A model generated the notes under the pieces. It was not told where the DNA came from. It did not search any database and worked only from the letters and a program-made list of their open reading frames with translations. Source: an uncultured Allosphingosinicella sp. (GTDB lineage: Bacteria > Pseudomonadota > Alphaproteobacteria > Sphingomonadales > Sphingomonadaceae). Taken from it: DNA of 64,000 nucleotides. Within the stretch, counting starts at the first letter, position 1; each line of letters starts with the position of its first letter. Shown here one piece after another: positions 36,732 to 46,516 of the stretch. The DNA lies in assembly GCA_934539295.1 (NCBI GenBank), contig CAKTCN010000006.1, positions 42,613-106,612 on the forward strand, given 5' to 3'. The position numbers were made by a program, and so were the translations under genes.

Positions 36732-38975
36732 CTAGAGCAGCTTGTCGATGGTGATCGGAAGGCTCCTGACCCTCTTGCCCGTCGCATGGTAGATGGCGTT
36801 CGCCACCGCCGCCGCCGTGCCCACGATGCCGATCTCGCCCAATCCCTTCACGCCCAGCGGCGATACCTCCGGATCATGCTCCTCCACGAAGATCACGTCG
36901 ATGTCGTGGATGTCGGCATGGGCGGGCACATGATATTCGGCATAATTGTGGTTCATCCAGCGGCCCAGGACGTTGTCGGCCAGCGTCTCCTCGTGCAGCG
37001 CCATGCCGATCCCCATCACCACACCGCCGAGGATCTGGCTGCGCGCGGTCTTCGGATTGATGATCCGCCCGCCCGCGACCGCGTTGACGATCCGGGTGAC
37101 GCGCACCTGGTTCAGCTCCTCATCCACCTTCACCTCGGCGAAGATGGCGCTGTGCGTATTGCGCGACTTGCGCATCATGTCGATGTAGTTCTGGATGCCT
37201 GGTCCCGCCGTCTCCTCGGCTTCCACCTTGTCGAGCCCGGCCGCCCGCATGATTTCGGCATAGGTCATCGCCGCGCCGCCATCCTTGCGGCGAACGGCAC
37301 CTTCGGCGAACTCGACCTCGTCCGCCTTGACGCCCTTCAACGGCCCATCCAGCTTCGCGGCCGCCTTGACCAGCTTCGCCCCGACCGCCTGGCACGCAAG
37401 CTGCACCGCCGCGCCGGTCGAGGCAGCCGCCCAGGAGCCACCCTCGACCGGCGCGGTCGGCAGTTCGCTGTCGCCCAGCCTGGCCGTGATCCGCTCAGTC
37501 GGAAGACCGAGCGTGTCGGCCGCGACCTGCACCATCACCGTATAGGTGCCGGTGCCGATGTCCGATGTCGCCGACGCGACCTCCAGATGCCCATCGGCGC
37601 TTAGCTTCGCCGACGCTGCCGTCTTGGTGAAGAAAGCCTCCCACATGCCCGTCGCCACGCCCCAGCCGACCAGTTCGCGGCCCTCCTGCATCGACCGCGG
37701 CTCGGGGCTCCTCTTGCTCCATCCGAAGCGCTCGGCACCTTCGGCATAGGCTTCGCGCAGCGCCTTGGACGTGAAGGGCGTGCCGTTCATCGCGTCGACG
37801 TCCGAGTAATTGACCAGGCGGAACTCCAGCGGATCGACGCCGGCCTTGTACGCCATCTCGTCCATCGCGATCTCGAACAGGGTCATGCCCGTCGCCGCGC
37901 CGGGCGCGCGCATGTCGGCCGACGTATAGGTGTCGCGCGGCGCCACGAAATATTCGCCGCTCGCATTGGGGCAGGCATAGTTCATCATGCCCCACACCAC
38001 GACATCCTCCATGTTGCTCTCGAACCGGGAGGTGGATGTGACGGCGGAGTGGATCTGCGACACGAGTCTGCCGCCCGGCTCCGCGCCGAGCTTGATATCG
38101 TAGACGCATTCGGGGCGATGGGCGTGGGTGAACATCTGCGCGCGCGTCATCACCACCCGCACCGACCGCTCCAGCAGGATCGCCGCCATGGTCGCGACCT
38201 GCACCTGCCATTGCGGACGCAGCCCCGACCCGAAGGCGCCGCCGACATAGGCGTTCACCACCCGCAGCTTCTTCTTGTCGAGCCCGAACGCGCTGGACAG
38301 GAACGACTGCACGCCTTGCGACCCTTGGGTCTTGTCGTAGACGGTGACCTGCCCGTCATCGCCCCACTCCACGGTGGTGGCGTGCATCTCCATCGGATTG
38401 TGATGCTCGGTCGCCAGCTCATAGCGTTCGTCCAGCTTCAGCGTGCTATTGGCATAAGCCGGCTCCGCCTCCCCGCGCGACTTGGGCGCGTGGTAGGAAT
38501 TGCGCCGCTTGAACATGGGCGGGGTGAACTTCTCGTCCAGCGACTGCTCGAAGTCGATATTGTGCGCTTCGGCCGCATAGTCGATCTCGACCAGGCTGGC
38601 GGCAAAGCGCGCCGCCTCGAACGTCTCGGCCAGCACAAGTGCGACCGGCTGTCCCGCGAACAGGATCTCCTCGTCGTGCAGTGCCTTGAACGGCTCGCCC
38701 GGTATGCCGAGTTCGTCCTTCCAGCTGCTGTTGCGCCACGCCTGTTTGGGCCGGTTCTCGTGCGTCATCACCTCGACGACGCCCGGGACGGCGCGTGCCG
38801 CCTTGTCGTCGATGGCGGTGATGCGGCCCTTGGCGATACGGCTCGACACGGTCACGCCGTAGAGCAGGCCATCCACCTTATATTCGGCGGCATAGCGCGC
38901 CTGGCCCGTCACCTTTTCGATGCCGTCCACCCGGGAGAGCGGAGTGCCGATGCCGACCTTTGCGGATATATTCAT
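36732..38975 (-). CDS. Aldehyde oxidoreductase molybdenum-binding subunit, second system
   Basis: A 747-residue xanthine-oxidase-family large subunit, distinct from the one at 34088. Landmarks: GTPLSRVDGIEKVTGQARYAAE, VNAYVGGAFGSGLRPQ (cofactor loop), DMRAPGAATGM, EGGSWAAASTGAA and GVKGLGEIGIVGTAAAVANAI with the catalytic Glu. The ATG at 38975 lies behind GGAG and 13 bases after the FAD subunit stop. It differs from system 1 around the active site (for example GAFGSGL versus GGFGSKL), so substrate preferences may differ. Confidence 0.93.
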   Translation of the reverse strand: MNISAKVGIGTPLSRVDGIEKVTGQARYAAEYKVDGLLYGVTVSSRIAKGRITAIDDKAARAVPGVVEVMTHENRPKQAWRNSSWKDELGIPGEPFKALHDEEILFAGQPVALVLAETFEAARFAASLVEIDYAAEAHNIDFEQSLDEKFTPPMFKRRNSYHAPKSRGEAEPAYANSTLKLDERYELATEHHNPMEMHATTVEWGDDGQVTVYDKTQGSQGVQSFLSSAFGLDKKKLRVVNAYVGGAFGSGLRPQWQVQVATMAAILLERSVRVVMTRAQMFTHAHRPECVYDIKLGAEPGGRLVSQIHSAVTSTSRFESNMEDVVVWGMMNYACPNASGEYFVAPRDTYTSADMRAPGAATGMTLFEIAMDEMAYKAGVDPLEFRLVNYSDVDAMNGTPFTSKALREAYAEGAERFGWSKRSPEPRSMQEGRELVGWGVATGMWEAFFTKTAASAKLSADGHLEVASATSDIGTGTYTVMVQVAADTLGLPTERITARLGDSELPTAPVEGGSWAAASTGAAVQLACQAVGAKLVKAAAKLDGPLKGVKADEVEFAEGAVRRKDGGAAMTYAEIMRAAGLDKVEAEETAGPGIQNYIDMMRKSRNTHSAIFAEVKVDEELNQVRVTRIVNAVAGGRIINPKTARSQILGGVVMGIGMALHEETLADNVLGRWMNHNYAEYHVPAHADIHDIDVIFVEEHDPEVSPLGVKGLGEIGIVGTAAAVANAIYHATGKRVRSLPITIDKLL

Positions 38976-38988
38976 GGGCTCGACTCCT

Positions 38989-40002
38989 TCAGGCGATGCG
39001 CTTGTCGGTCTGGGACTGCGGCGTGCCGGCGGCCGCTTGGCGCAGCGCACGGACGATGGCACGGCGGGCGAGTTCGACCTTGAAGTCGTTGTCTCCCTGC
39101 CCGGTCGCGCCTTCCAGAAGCAGATCGGCGACCGCTGCGAAGCGCTCTTCGGACGGCACCTCGCCCTCCAGCAGCGCTTCCGCTTCGGAACGCCGCCACG
39201 GCTTGTGCGCCACTCCGCCGAGCGCGACGCGCGCGGTAACGGTCCGTCCTTCCTCGATCTTCAAGGCGGCGGCGACCGACACCAGGGCGAAGGCGTAGGA
39301 CAGCCGGTCGCGAAGCTTCAGATAGCTGTGGTTGGAAGCAAATCCTTCGGCCGGCAGCTCTATGCCGGTGACGAGCTCGCCCTGTGCCAGATTGTTGTCG
39401 CGCCACGGCTCCTCGCCGGGCAGGCGGTGATAATCGGCGAAGGGAATGACGCGTTGGCCTGCCGGCCCGGTCACATGCACCCTTGCCTCCAGCGCAGCCA
39501 GGGCGATGCACATGTCGGAAGGATGCGTCGCGATGCACTGCGCACTTGTGCCCAGGATCGCATGGATCCGGTTGCGCCCGCCGATCGCCCCACAGCCGCT
39601 ACCCGGGTCGCGCTTGTTGCAGGGCGTGTCGATGTCGTAGAAATAATAACAGCGCGTGCGCTGGTTGATGTTGCCGCCATTGGTCGCCGCGTTGCGCAAC
39701 TGCGGGCTCGCCCCCGCCAGGATCGCCGAGGCCAGCAGCGGGTAGCGTTCCTGGACGCGTGGATCGTGCGCCGTGTCGGCATTGCTGACCAGCGCGCCGA
39801 GCAGGAGCCCGCCCTCGGCCGTCTCCCGTATCTCGCGCAATGGCAGCGGATTGATGTCGATCACCTGCAGCGGGCGCGCGACATGCTCCTTCATAAGGTC
39901 GATGAGGTTGGTGCCGCCTGCCAGGAAGGCGGCGTGATCGCCGGCGCCGCCGCGCACCGCCTCGGCAACATCGCCCGCGCGGGCATAATCGAAGCGGATC
40001 AC
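38989..40002 (-). CDS. Aldehyde oxidoreductase FAD-binding subunit, second system
   Basis: 337 residues: FLAGGTNLIDLMKEH is the FAD loop, GASPQLRNAATNGGNINQRTRCYYF follows, and the [19 protein letters not shown] Cys insert again indicates the additional cluster loop. [12 protein letters not shown] lies near the C-terminus. GTG at 40002 overlaps the 2Fe-2S stop (GTGA); the longer open frame upstream belongs to the other gene. Confidence 0.93.
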   Translation of the reverse strand: MIRFDYARAGDVAEAVRGGAGDHAAFLAGGTNLIDLMKEHVARPLQVIDINPLPLREIRETAEGGLLLGALVSNADTAHDPRVQERYPLLASAILAGASPQLRNAATNGGNINQRTRCYYFYDIDTPCNKRDPGSGCGAIGGRNRIHAILGTSAQCIATHPSDMCIALAALEARVHVTGPAGQRVIPFADYHRLPGEEPWRDNNLAQGELVTGIELPAEGFASNHSYLKLRDRLSYAFALVSVAAALKIEEGRTVTARVALGGVAHKPWRRSEAEALLEGEVPSEERFAAVADLLLEGATGQGDNDFKVELARRAIVRALRQAAAGTPQSQTDKRIA

Positions 40003-40532
40003 TTGCCCGCCTCCTGTTCCATCACGTCTAGGATCGCGTCGGCGATGTTGGTGTAAGCGCCGCAGCGGCACAGATTGCCGCTCATCTGCTCACGCACCTC
40101 TTCGCGACTATGCGCCCGCCCTTCGGCGATCAGGCCGGCAGCCGAGCAGATCTGCCCCGGCGTGCAATAGCCGCACTGGAATGCGTCATGTTCGACGAAC
40201 GCGAACTGGAGCGGGTGCAGGTTGCCGGCTTGTCCGAGCCCCTCGATCGTGGTCACCTTCGCGCCGTCCAGGGAGACGGCAAGCTTTAGGCACGAATTCA
40301 TCCGCCTGCCGTCGATCAACACCGTGCACGCGCCGCACTGGCCATGATCGCAGCCCTTCTTGCTTCCGGTCAGGTCCAACTGGTGCCGCAGAAGGTCCAG
40401 CAGGGTCGTCCATGGCTCGACCTCCAAGTGATGTTCCGTGCCGTTGATAGTGATGGTGGTGGGCACGGTGCCGATCGGCCTTGCGGCGACATCCACGCCC
40501 GAACTGCGATCGATCGTCACGGCATTGTTCAT
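39999..40532 (-). CDS. Aldehyde oxidoreductase 2Fe-2S subunit, second system, no Tat signal
   Basis: 177 residues. [15 protein letters not shown] and [14 protein letters not shown] plus GNLCRCGAYTNI give both [2Fe-2S] sites. Unlike the subunit at 32492, the N-terminus (TIDRSSGVDVAARPIG) has no twin Arg and no hydrophobic core, so this enzyme should stay in the cytoplasm. The start at 40532 follows GGGAGG. First gene of the operon. Confidence 0.93.
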   Translation of the reverse strand: MNNAVTIDRSSGVDVAARPIGTVPTTITINGTEHHLEVEPWTTLLDLLRHQLDLTGSKKGCDHGQCGACTVLIDGRRMNSCLKLAVSLDGAKVTTIEGLGQAGNLHPLQFAFVEHDAFQCGYCTPGQICSAAGLIAEGRAHSREEVREQMSGNLCRCGAYTNIADAILDVMEQEAGK

Positions 40533-40618
40533 GGCTGCGGCCTCCCGAGAGACGAGGGCACCGGGACGGCGACCTTTGTTTGAAAGGCGAACGCACGATG
40601 GCGGTCATAGATGCCGGG

Positions 40619-41599
40619 CTATTTCGATGCCGCCCGCCCGCTCTTCACGCGCCGGTTCAACAACAGGCCGCCGGCAAGCGCAGCCGCACCGATCATCCCT
40701 GCCGCCGCAAAGGCCTTCCGCTGACCCGGCAAGCGGAAGCCGCCGTCCACCTGCCCGTCATCGGGGGGAGGCGCAAACAGGTTGCCCGATGTCGCCGGCA
40801 CGGGAGCGGCCTTTGCAAAGTAACGGCGCATGAAGGCGTACATCAGCCCCGCCGTCAGGTTCGGCGCCACCTGGGTCAACTGCATCGTCGCTGCAGGTGC
40901 TCCCACGGCTGTGGTGGCGCGCGGTCGATCAGCCAGGCGCACCACGGCGGCGGCGACGGTTCGTGGATCGAGCACGCCGGGCGGTACCGACGTTTCCCCG
41001 CCCGTATAATTGCCCGCATGGCGGATCGCCGGCGTGTCCACGAAGGTCGGATAGACATCGCAGATGTGAATATGGTGATAGGGCGCCATCTCGCCCCGGA
41101 GCGCCTGCGACATACCGCGCAGGCCGAACTTGCTGGCCGTGTAGGCGACTGCCCAGGGTGCCGGCACGAAGCCGCCGACCGAGATCATGTTCACGAAGAT
41201 CCCCCGGCCCTGTTCGATAAAGATAGGCAGGACCGCATGCGCGTCGTTGAGATGGCCTATCAGATTGGCCTCGATGACCTGGCGATGTGCATCGATCGGC
41301 ACCTCGTGGAACTTGCCGACTGCGCCGATGCCGACGTTGCTGAACCAAAGGTCGATGCTGCCGAGCCAGGTCCTTGCTGCACGCGCGAGTTCCGCGACGG
41401 CCTCTGCGTCGGTTACGTCCGCAGGTACGACCAGGACCTGCGCGCCGGAGGCTCGGCATCGTTCGGCCACCGTCTCCAGCGCCTCGCGGCTACGCGCCGC
41501 GATAACGATGCGGCTACCGCGCGTCGCGAACGCCTCCGCGGTGGCAGCGCCAATCCCGCTCGAAGCCCCGGTGATCACCACGCCCTTCACATCCGCCAT
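40619..41599 (-). CDS. Short-chain dehydrogenase/reductase with C-terminal extension
   Basis: A 326-residue SDR. TGASSGIGAATAEAF at 10-24 is the NAD(P)-binding motif; SNVGIGAVG replaces the usual NNAG; YTASKFGLRG contains the catalytic Tyr-X3-Lys; the Ser is in NMISVGG. Classical SDRs are about 250 residues; here a 70-residue tail ends with a hydrophobic helix (AAGMIGAAALAGGLLL) and basic residues, suggesting membrane anchoring. The ATG at 41599 follows GGAGAAG. The substrate is unknown. Confidence 0.88.
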   Translation of the reverse strand: MADVKGVVITGASSGIGAATAEAFATRGSRIVIAARSREALETVAERCRASGAQVLVVPADVTDAEAVAELARAARTWLGSIDLWFSNVGIGAVGKFHEVPIDAHRQVIEANLIGHLNDAHAVLPIFIEQGRGIFVNMISVGGFVPAPWAVAYTASKFGLRGMSQALRGEMAPYHHIHICDVYPTFVDTPAIRHAGNYTGGETSVPPGVLDPRTVAAAVVRLADRPRATTAVGAPAATMQLTQVAPNLTAGLMYAFMRRYFAKAAPVPATSGNLFAPPPDDGQVDGGFRLPGQRKAFAAAGMIGAAALAGGLLLNRRVKSGRAASK

Positions 41600-41606
41600 G
41601 TCGCTT

Positions 41607-41643
41607 CTCCTCGCACGGCAAACGCACGGACGTGCGAGAGGAG
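41607..41643 (-). promoter_or_regulatory. Leader hairpin sequestering the SDR ribosome site
   Basis: On the transcript, CTCCTCTCGCACG (41643-41631) can pair with CGTGCGAGGAG (41617-41607) with only a two-base bulge. The downstream arm contains the GGAG that serves the ATG at 41599, so folding would block translation. Seen in sequence; the regulatory role is inferred. Confidence 0.45.
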
Positions 41644-41710
41644 CCTGTGTTTGAGCGCGGAGCTTTGGGCCGAAAGCTGGACAGAATCCGGCTCGACGGT
41701 TCCTCGCACA

Positions 41711-41740
41711 AGAAAAGGCCGGAGCGTTAGCCCCGGCCTC
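41711..41740 (-). terminator. Rho-independent terminator downstream of groEL
   Basis: Minus strand: GGCCGG and CCGGCC stem around an AGCGTTAG-type loop, followed directly by TTTTCTT. It is the most canonical terminator in the window. It lies about 130 bp after groEL; the gap between holds further short hairpins (for example GCGGGC-AAA-GCCCGC). Confidence 0.8.
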
Positions 41741-41872
41741 TCCTTGATTCTCGAGCATCTGGCCGCGGGCAAAGCCCGCGTCGGACGGGCTCGGCAGCAT
41801 CGAAGCTGCCGCCCCGCCGTCCCGATCGCAACGAGTCCGCAGCCCGCCGAGGCTGGCTGCGGCCGTTTGCGA

Positions 41873-43531
<1,659 letters not shown>

Positions 43532-43566
43532 TTATCTAAGATTTGGTCAGTTCAGGTGCGAGCCAC

Positions 43567-43854
43567 TCAGCCAACGATGCCGAGGATGTCGCTTTCCTTC
43601 ATGATGAGCAGGTCTTCGCCGTTGACGCGGACCTCGGTGCCCGACCACTTGCCGAACAGGATGCGGTCGCCGGCCTTGACGTCGAGCGGCGTCACGGCGC
43701 CGTCCTCGGCCTTGGTGCCGGTGCCGGCGGCGACGACTTCGCCTTCCTGCGGCTTTTCCTTGGCGGTGTCCGGGATGATGATGCCACCGGCCGTCTTTTC
43801 TTCGGCCTCGACGCGGCGAACGAGCACGCGGTCGTGAAGCGGACGAAAGTTCAT
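43567..43854 (-). CDS. groES: Co-chaperonin GroES
   Basis: 95 residues capping the GroEL cavity. [40 protein letters not shown] is the standard N-terminal half with the mobile loop, and [18 protein letters not shown] the end. The ATG at 43854 follows GAGAGGAAA; the longer in-frame start at 43893 overlaps the CIRCE element and is rejected. Confidence 0.98.
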   Translation of the reverse strand: MNFRPLHDRVLVRRVEAEEKTAGGIIIPDTAKEKPQEGEVVAAGTGTKAEDGAVTPLDVKAGDRILFGKWSGTEVRVNGEDLLIMKESDILGIVG

Positions 43855-43882
43855 CTGCTTTTCCTCTCTGATTGAACCTGGT

Positions 43883-43909
43883 TTAGCACTCACCCCGCGT
43901 GAGTGCTAA
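43883..43909 (-). promoter_or_regulatory. CIRCE operator (HrcA binding site)
   Basis: TTAGCACTC, nine bases, GAGTGCTAA: a perfect match to the CIRCE consensus on both arms, 29 bases before the groES start. It implies repression of groESL by HrcA and release on heat shock; hrcA is not in the window. Confidence 0.97.
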
Positions 43910-44041
43910 CAGCGCCTATCTAGCGCGCGTTCATGACAGATCAAGGATCGCGCGGCGGAAAAATTCCACGCGCTTCATGTCCGCACTCACGCGTCATGGT
44001 GAGCGTGGGGAACTCATCCAGAGCGGCGTTCCGGGCACTTT

Positions 44042-44075
44042 GAATTGCTTCGTCGCTTTGCTCCTCGCAATGGCG
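44042..44075. repeat. Half copy of dispersed repeat family A
   Basis: AATTGCTTCGTCGC and CTCCTCGCAATGGCG match the right arm of the element at 13731-13813. The left arm is absent or strongly degenerate (GTCATGGTGAGCG near 43993). It sits in the 263-bp gap between groES and sppA, which otherwise holds the CIRCE element and presumed promoters. Confidence 0.65.
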
Positions 44076-44117
44076 AGGGGAGGCTTTAAGTATAGGTCTG
44101 ATCAAGACGAGGTGAAG

Positions 44118-45977
44118 ATGCGGTTTGCGGGCGTGATCTGGCGGTTGCTGGTGGGGGTGAAGGACGCATTGGTCCTGCTCTTCATGCTGGTCTTCTTCGG
44201 CCTGCTCTATGCAGCGCTGACCGTGCGGCCCAATGTCGGCGCGGTGCGCGACGGCGCGCTGCTGCTCGACCTGGCCGGCACCATCGTCGAACAACCCACC
44301 TCCGCAGCGCCGAGCGATCTTCTGATCGGCGGCGGATCGCTGGTGCGCGAATATCGCCTGCGCGACATCGTGCACGGCCTCGACAAGGCGGCCAGTGACA
44401 GTCGCATCAAGGCAGTGGCGCTCGACCTCGACATCTTCACCGGCGGCGGCCAGTCGGCAATCGCCGAGGTAGGCGATGCCCTTGCCCGCGTGCGGTCGGC
44501 CGGCAAGCCGGTCGTGGCCTATGCAAGCGGTTATACGGACGACAGCTACCAGCTCGCCGCCCATGCGAGCGAGGTGTGGCTGAACCCGCTGGGCGCCGTG
44601 CTCGTCACCGGGCCGGGCGGCACCAACCTTTACTTCAAGGGATTGCTGGACCGGCTGGGCGTCACGGCCAACGTCTATCGCGTCGGTGCCTACAAGGCGG
44701 CGGTGGAGCCGTTCACGCGGCAGGACATGTCACCCGAGGCGCGGCAGGACGCCGAGGCTCTGGCCGGGGCGCTATGGGACCGCTGGCAGCAGGACGTGAC
44801 CAATGCCCGCCCCAAGGCGCAGCTCGCCGCCTATGTCCGCTCGCCGGCCACCGCGATCGAACAGACCGGCGGCGACATGGCGCAGGCGGCCCTGCGCGCA
44901 GGCCTGGTCGACAAGCTGGGCGATCGAACAGCGTTTGAAGCGCGCATGACCGAGCTCGTCGGTGGCGGCGGCACGACCGGAGCCTTCGCACATACCGGGC
45001 TCCATGCCTGGACGGCAGCGATGCCGGCCGGCGATGCAGCGGGACAGGTCGGCGTGCTCACCGTTGCCGGTAATATCGTCGACGGCGAGGCGCAGCTCGG
45101 CACGGCCGGCGCCGAGACGGTCGCCGATGCGCTTCAGCGCGGGCTCGACAGCGGCAATCTCAAGGCGCTGGTGGTGCGGGTCGACTCGCCCGGCGGCTCC
45201 GTTCTCGGTTCGGAAAGAATCCGCCAGGCCATTCTCAACGCCAAGAGCCGCGGCCTTCCCGTGATCGTGTCCATGGGATCCACGGCGGCGAGCGGCGGCT
45301 ACTGGATCGCGACGCCCGGCGACGTCATCTTCGCGGAACCGACCACCGTGACCGGTTCGATCGGCGTGTTCGGCATCCTGCCGAGCTTCGAGGGTGCGCT
45401 CGCCAAGATCGGTATCGCTGCCGATGGTGTGAAGACGACCCCGCTGAGCGGTGAGCCCGACGTGTTCCGCGGTTTCTCGCCCGAGGCGAACCGCTTCATC
45501 CAGCTCGGCGTCGAAGGCTCCTATCGACGCTTCCTCCAGCTCGTCAGCGCATCGCGCAAGCTGCCTGTCCAGCGGGTGCACCAGATCGCGCAGGGCCGGG
45601 TATGGGATGGCGGCACTGCACGCCAGATCGGCCTGGTCGACCGCTTCGGCAACTTGAATGATGCGATCGCGGAGGCAGCCAAGCGGGCAGGGCTCGGCGA
45701 AGATGCCCGCCCCGTCTTCCTGGAACGTGCCCCCACCCTGCTCGAGCAGATGGCCGCATCCTTGAGCCAGGGCGGCACCGAACCGGCGGCGCGCGACGTG
45801 TTCAGCCGTACCGCGGCACGCCCGCACCTGCTGCTCGCCCGTGCCGCCAGCGACGCCGGGCAGTTGCTGGAGGGGTCCGCAATCCAGGCGCGGTGCATGG
45901 AATGCATGAGCTCCGTTCCGGCCGCCCCACCCCGCCCGTCCCGCCTCGGCTGGCTGCAGGGGATGCTCGCGCGGTGA
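44118..45977 (+). CDS. sppA: Signal peptide peptidase SppA, 67-kDa type
   Basis: Inner-membrane serine protease that degrades cleaved signal peptides, 619 residues. One membrane anchor (about 15-34: ALVLLFMLVFFGLLYAAL) precedes the duplicated SppA domains. The Ser-Lys dyad is visible: YRVGAYKAAVEPF with Lys193 in the first repeat and MGSTAASGGYW with Ser392 in the second. The ATG at 44118 has GAGG upstream; an in-frame start at 43899 overlaps repeat DNA. The stop overlaps the acetyltransferase start (GTGA). Confidence 0.95.
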   Translation: MRFAGVIWRLLVGVKDALVLLFMLVFFGLLYAALTVRPNVGAVRDGALLLDLAGTIVEQPTSAAPSDLLIGGGSLVREYRLRDIVHGLDKAASDSRIKAVALDLDIFTGGGQSAIAEVGDALARVRSAGKPVVAYASGYTDDSYQLAAHASEVWLNPLGAVLVTGPGGTNLYFKGLLDRLGVTANVYRVGAYKAAVEPFTRQDMSPEARQDAEALAGALWDRWQQDVTNARPKAQLAAYVRSPATAIEQTGGDMAQAALRAGLVDKLGDRTAFEARMTELVGGGGTTGAFAHTGLHAWTAAMPAGDAAGQVGVLTVAGNIVDGEAQLGTAGAETVADALQRGLDSGNLKALVVRVDSPGGSVLGSERIRQAILNAKSRGLPVIVSMGSTAASGGYWIATPGDVIFAEPTTVTGSIGVFGILPSFEGALAKIGIAADGVKTTPLSGEPDVFRGFSPEANRFIQLGVEGSYRRFLQLVSASRKLPVQRVHQIAQGRVWDGGTARQIGLVDRFGNLNDAIAEAAKRAGLGEDARPVFLERAPTLLEQMAASLSQGGTEPAARDVFSRTAARPHLLLARAASDAGQLLEGSAIQARCMECMSSVPAAPPRPSRLGWLQGMLAR

Positions 45978-46516
45978 CGATCCGGCCCGCGCAGCCCGGC
46001 GACAGTGCCGCGATGGCGGGCATCTACGGACATTATGTGCAGGCGGGCTGGATCAGCTTCGAACTGGACTCGCCGACTCCGGAGGAAATGGCCAAGCGCA
46101 TGCGCGCCGCAGGTGCGCTCTACCCCTGGCTGGTGGACGAAGATGGTGGTGCGGTCACCGGCTTCGCCTATGCCGGCGCGTTCAAGACGCGGGCCGCCTA
46201 TCGCTTCACGGTCGAAACCACCGTCTATGTGGACAGGCACGCACATGGCCGCGGGATTGGGAAGCGGCTCTACGCCACCCTGCTGGCCACCCTGGAAGAG
46301 CAGGGCTTCACGAGCGCGGTGGCAAGCATCGCCTTGCCGAATGCGGCAAGCATCGCTCTGCACGCATCGCTCGGCTTCCACGAAGTCGGCGTGCACCGGG
46401 CTGTAGGCTACAAGCATGACAATTGGTGCGACGTGGCCCAATGGCAGCGGCCGCTTGCTGTTCCTGCGGTTCCGCCGCGCGAGCCACTTTCCTGGTTGCG
46501 TCCTTCCCACGCTTGA
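45974..46516 (+). CDS. GNAT acetyltransferase (phosphinothricin-acetyltransferase-like)
   Basis: 180 residues, acetyl-CoA-dependent. IRPAQPGDSAAMAGIYGHYVQ start, GFAYAGAFKTRAAYRFTVETTVYV and RHAHGRGIGKRLYATLL with the acetyl-CoA loop, then ALHASLGFHEVGVHRAVGYKHDNW. This pattern is that of the Pat/MnaT group, which acetylates phosphinothricin or methionine sulfone/sulfoximine. GTG at 45974 overlaps sppA. A 25-residue Pro-rich tail is unlike the family and may mark an extended end. Confidence 0.9.
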   Translation: MTIRPAQPGDSAAMAGIYGHYVQAGWISFELDSPTPEEMAKRMRAAGALYPWLVDEDGGAVTGFAYAGAFKTRAAYRFTVETTVYVDRHAHGRGIGKRLYATLLATLEEQGFTSAVASIALPNAASIALHASLGFHEVGVHRAVGYKHDNWCDVAQWQRPLAVPAVPPREPLSWLRPSHA

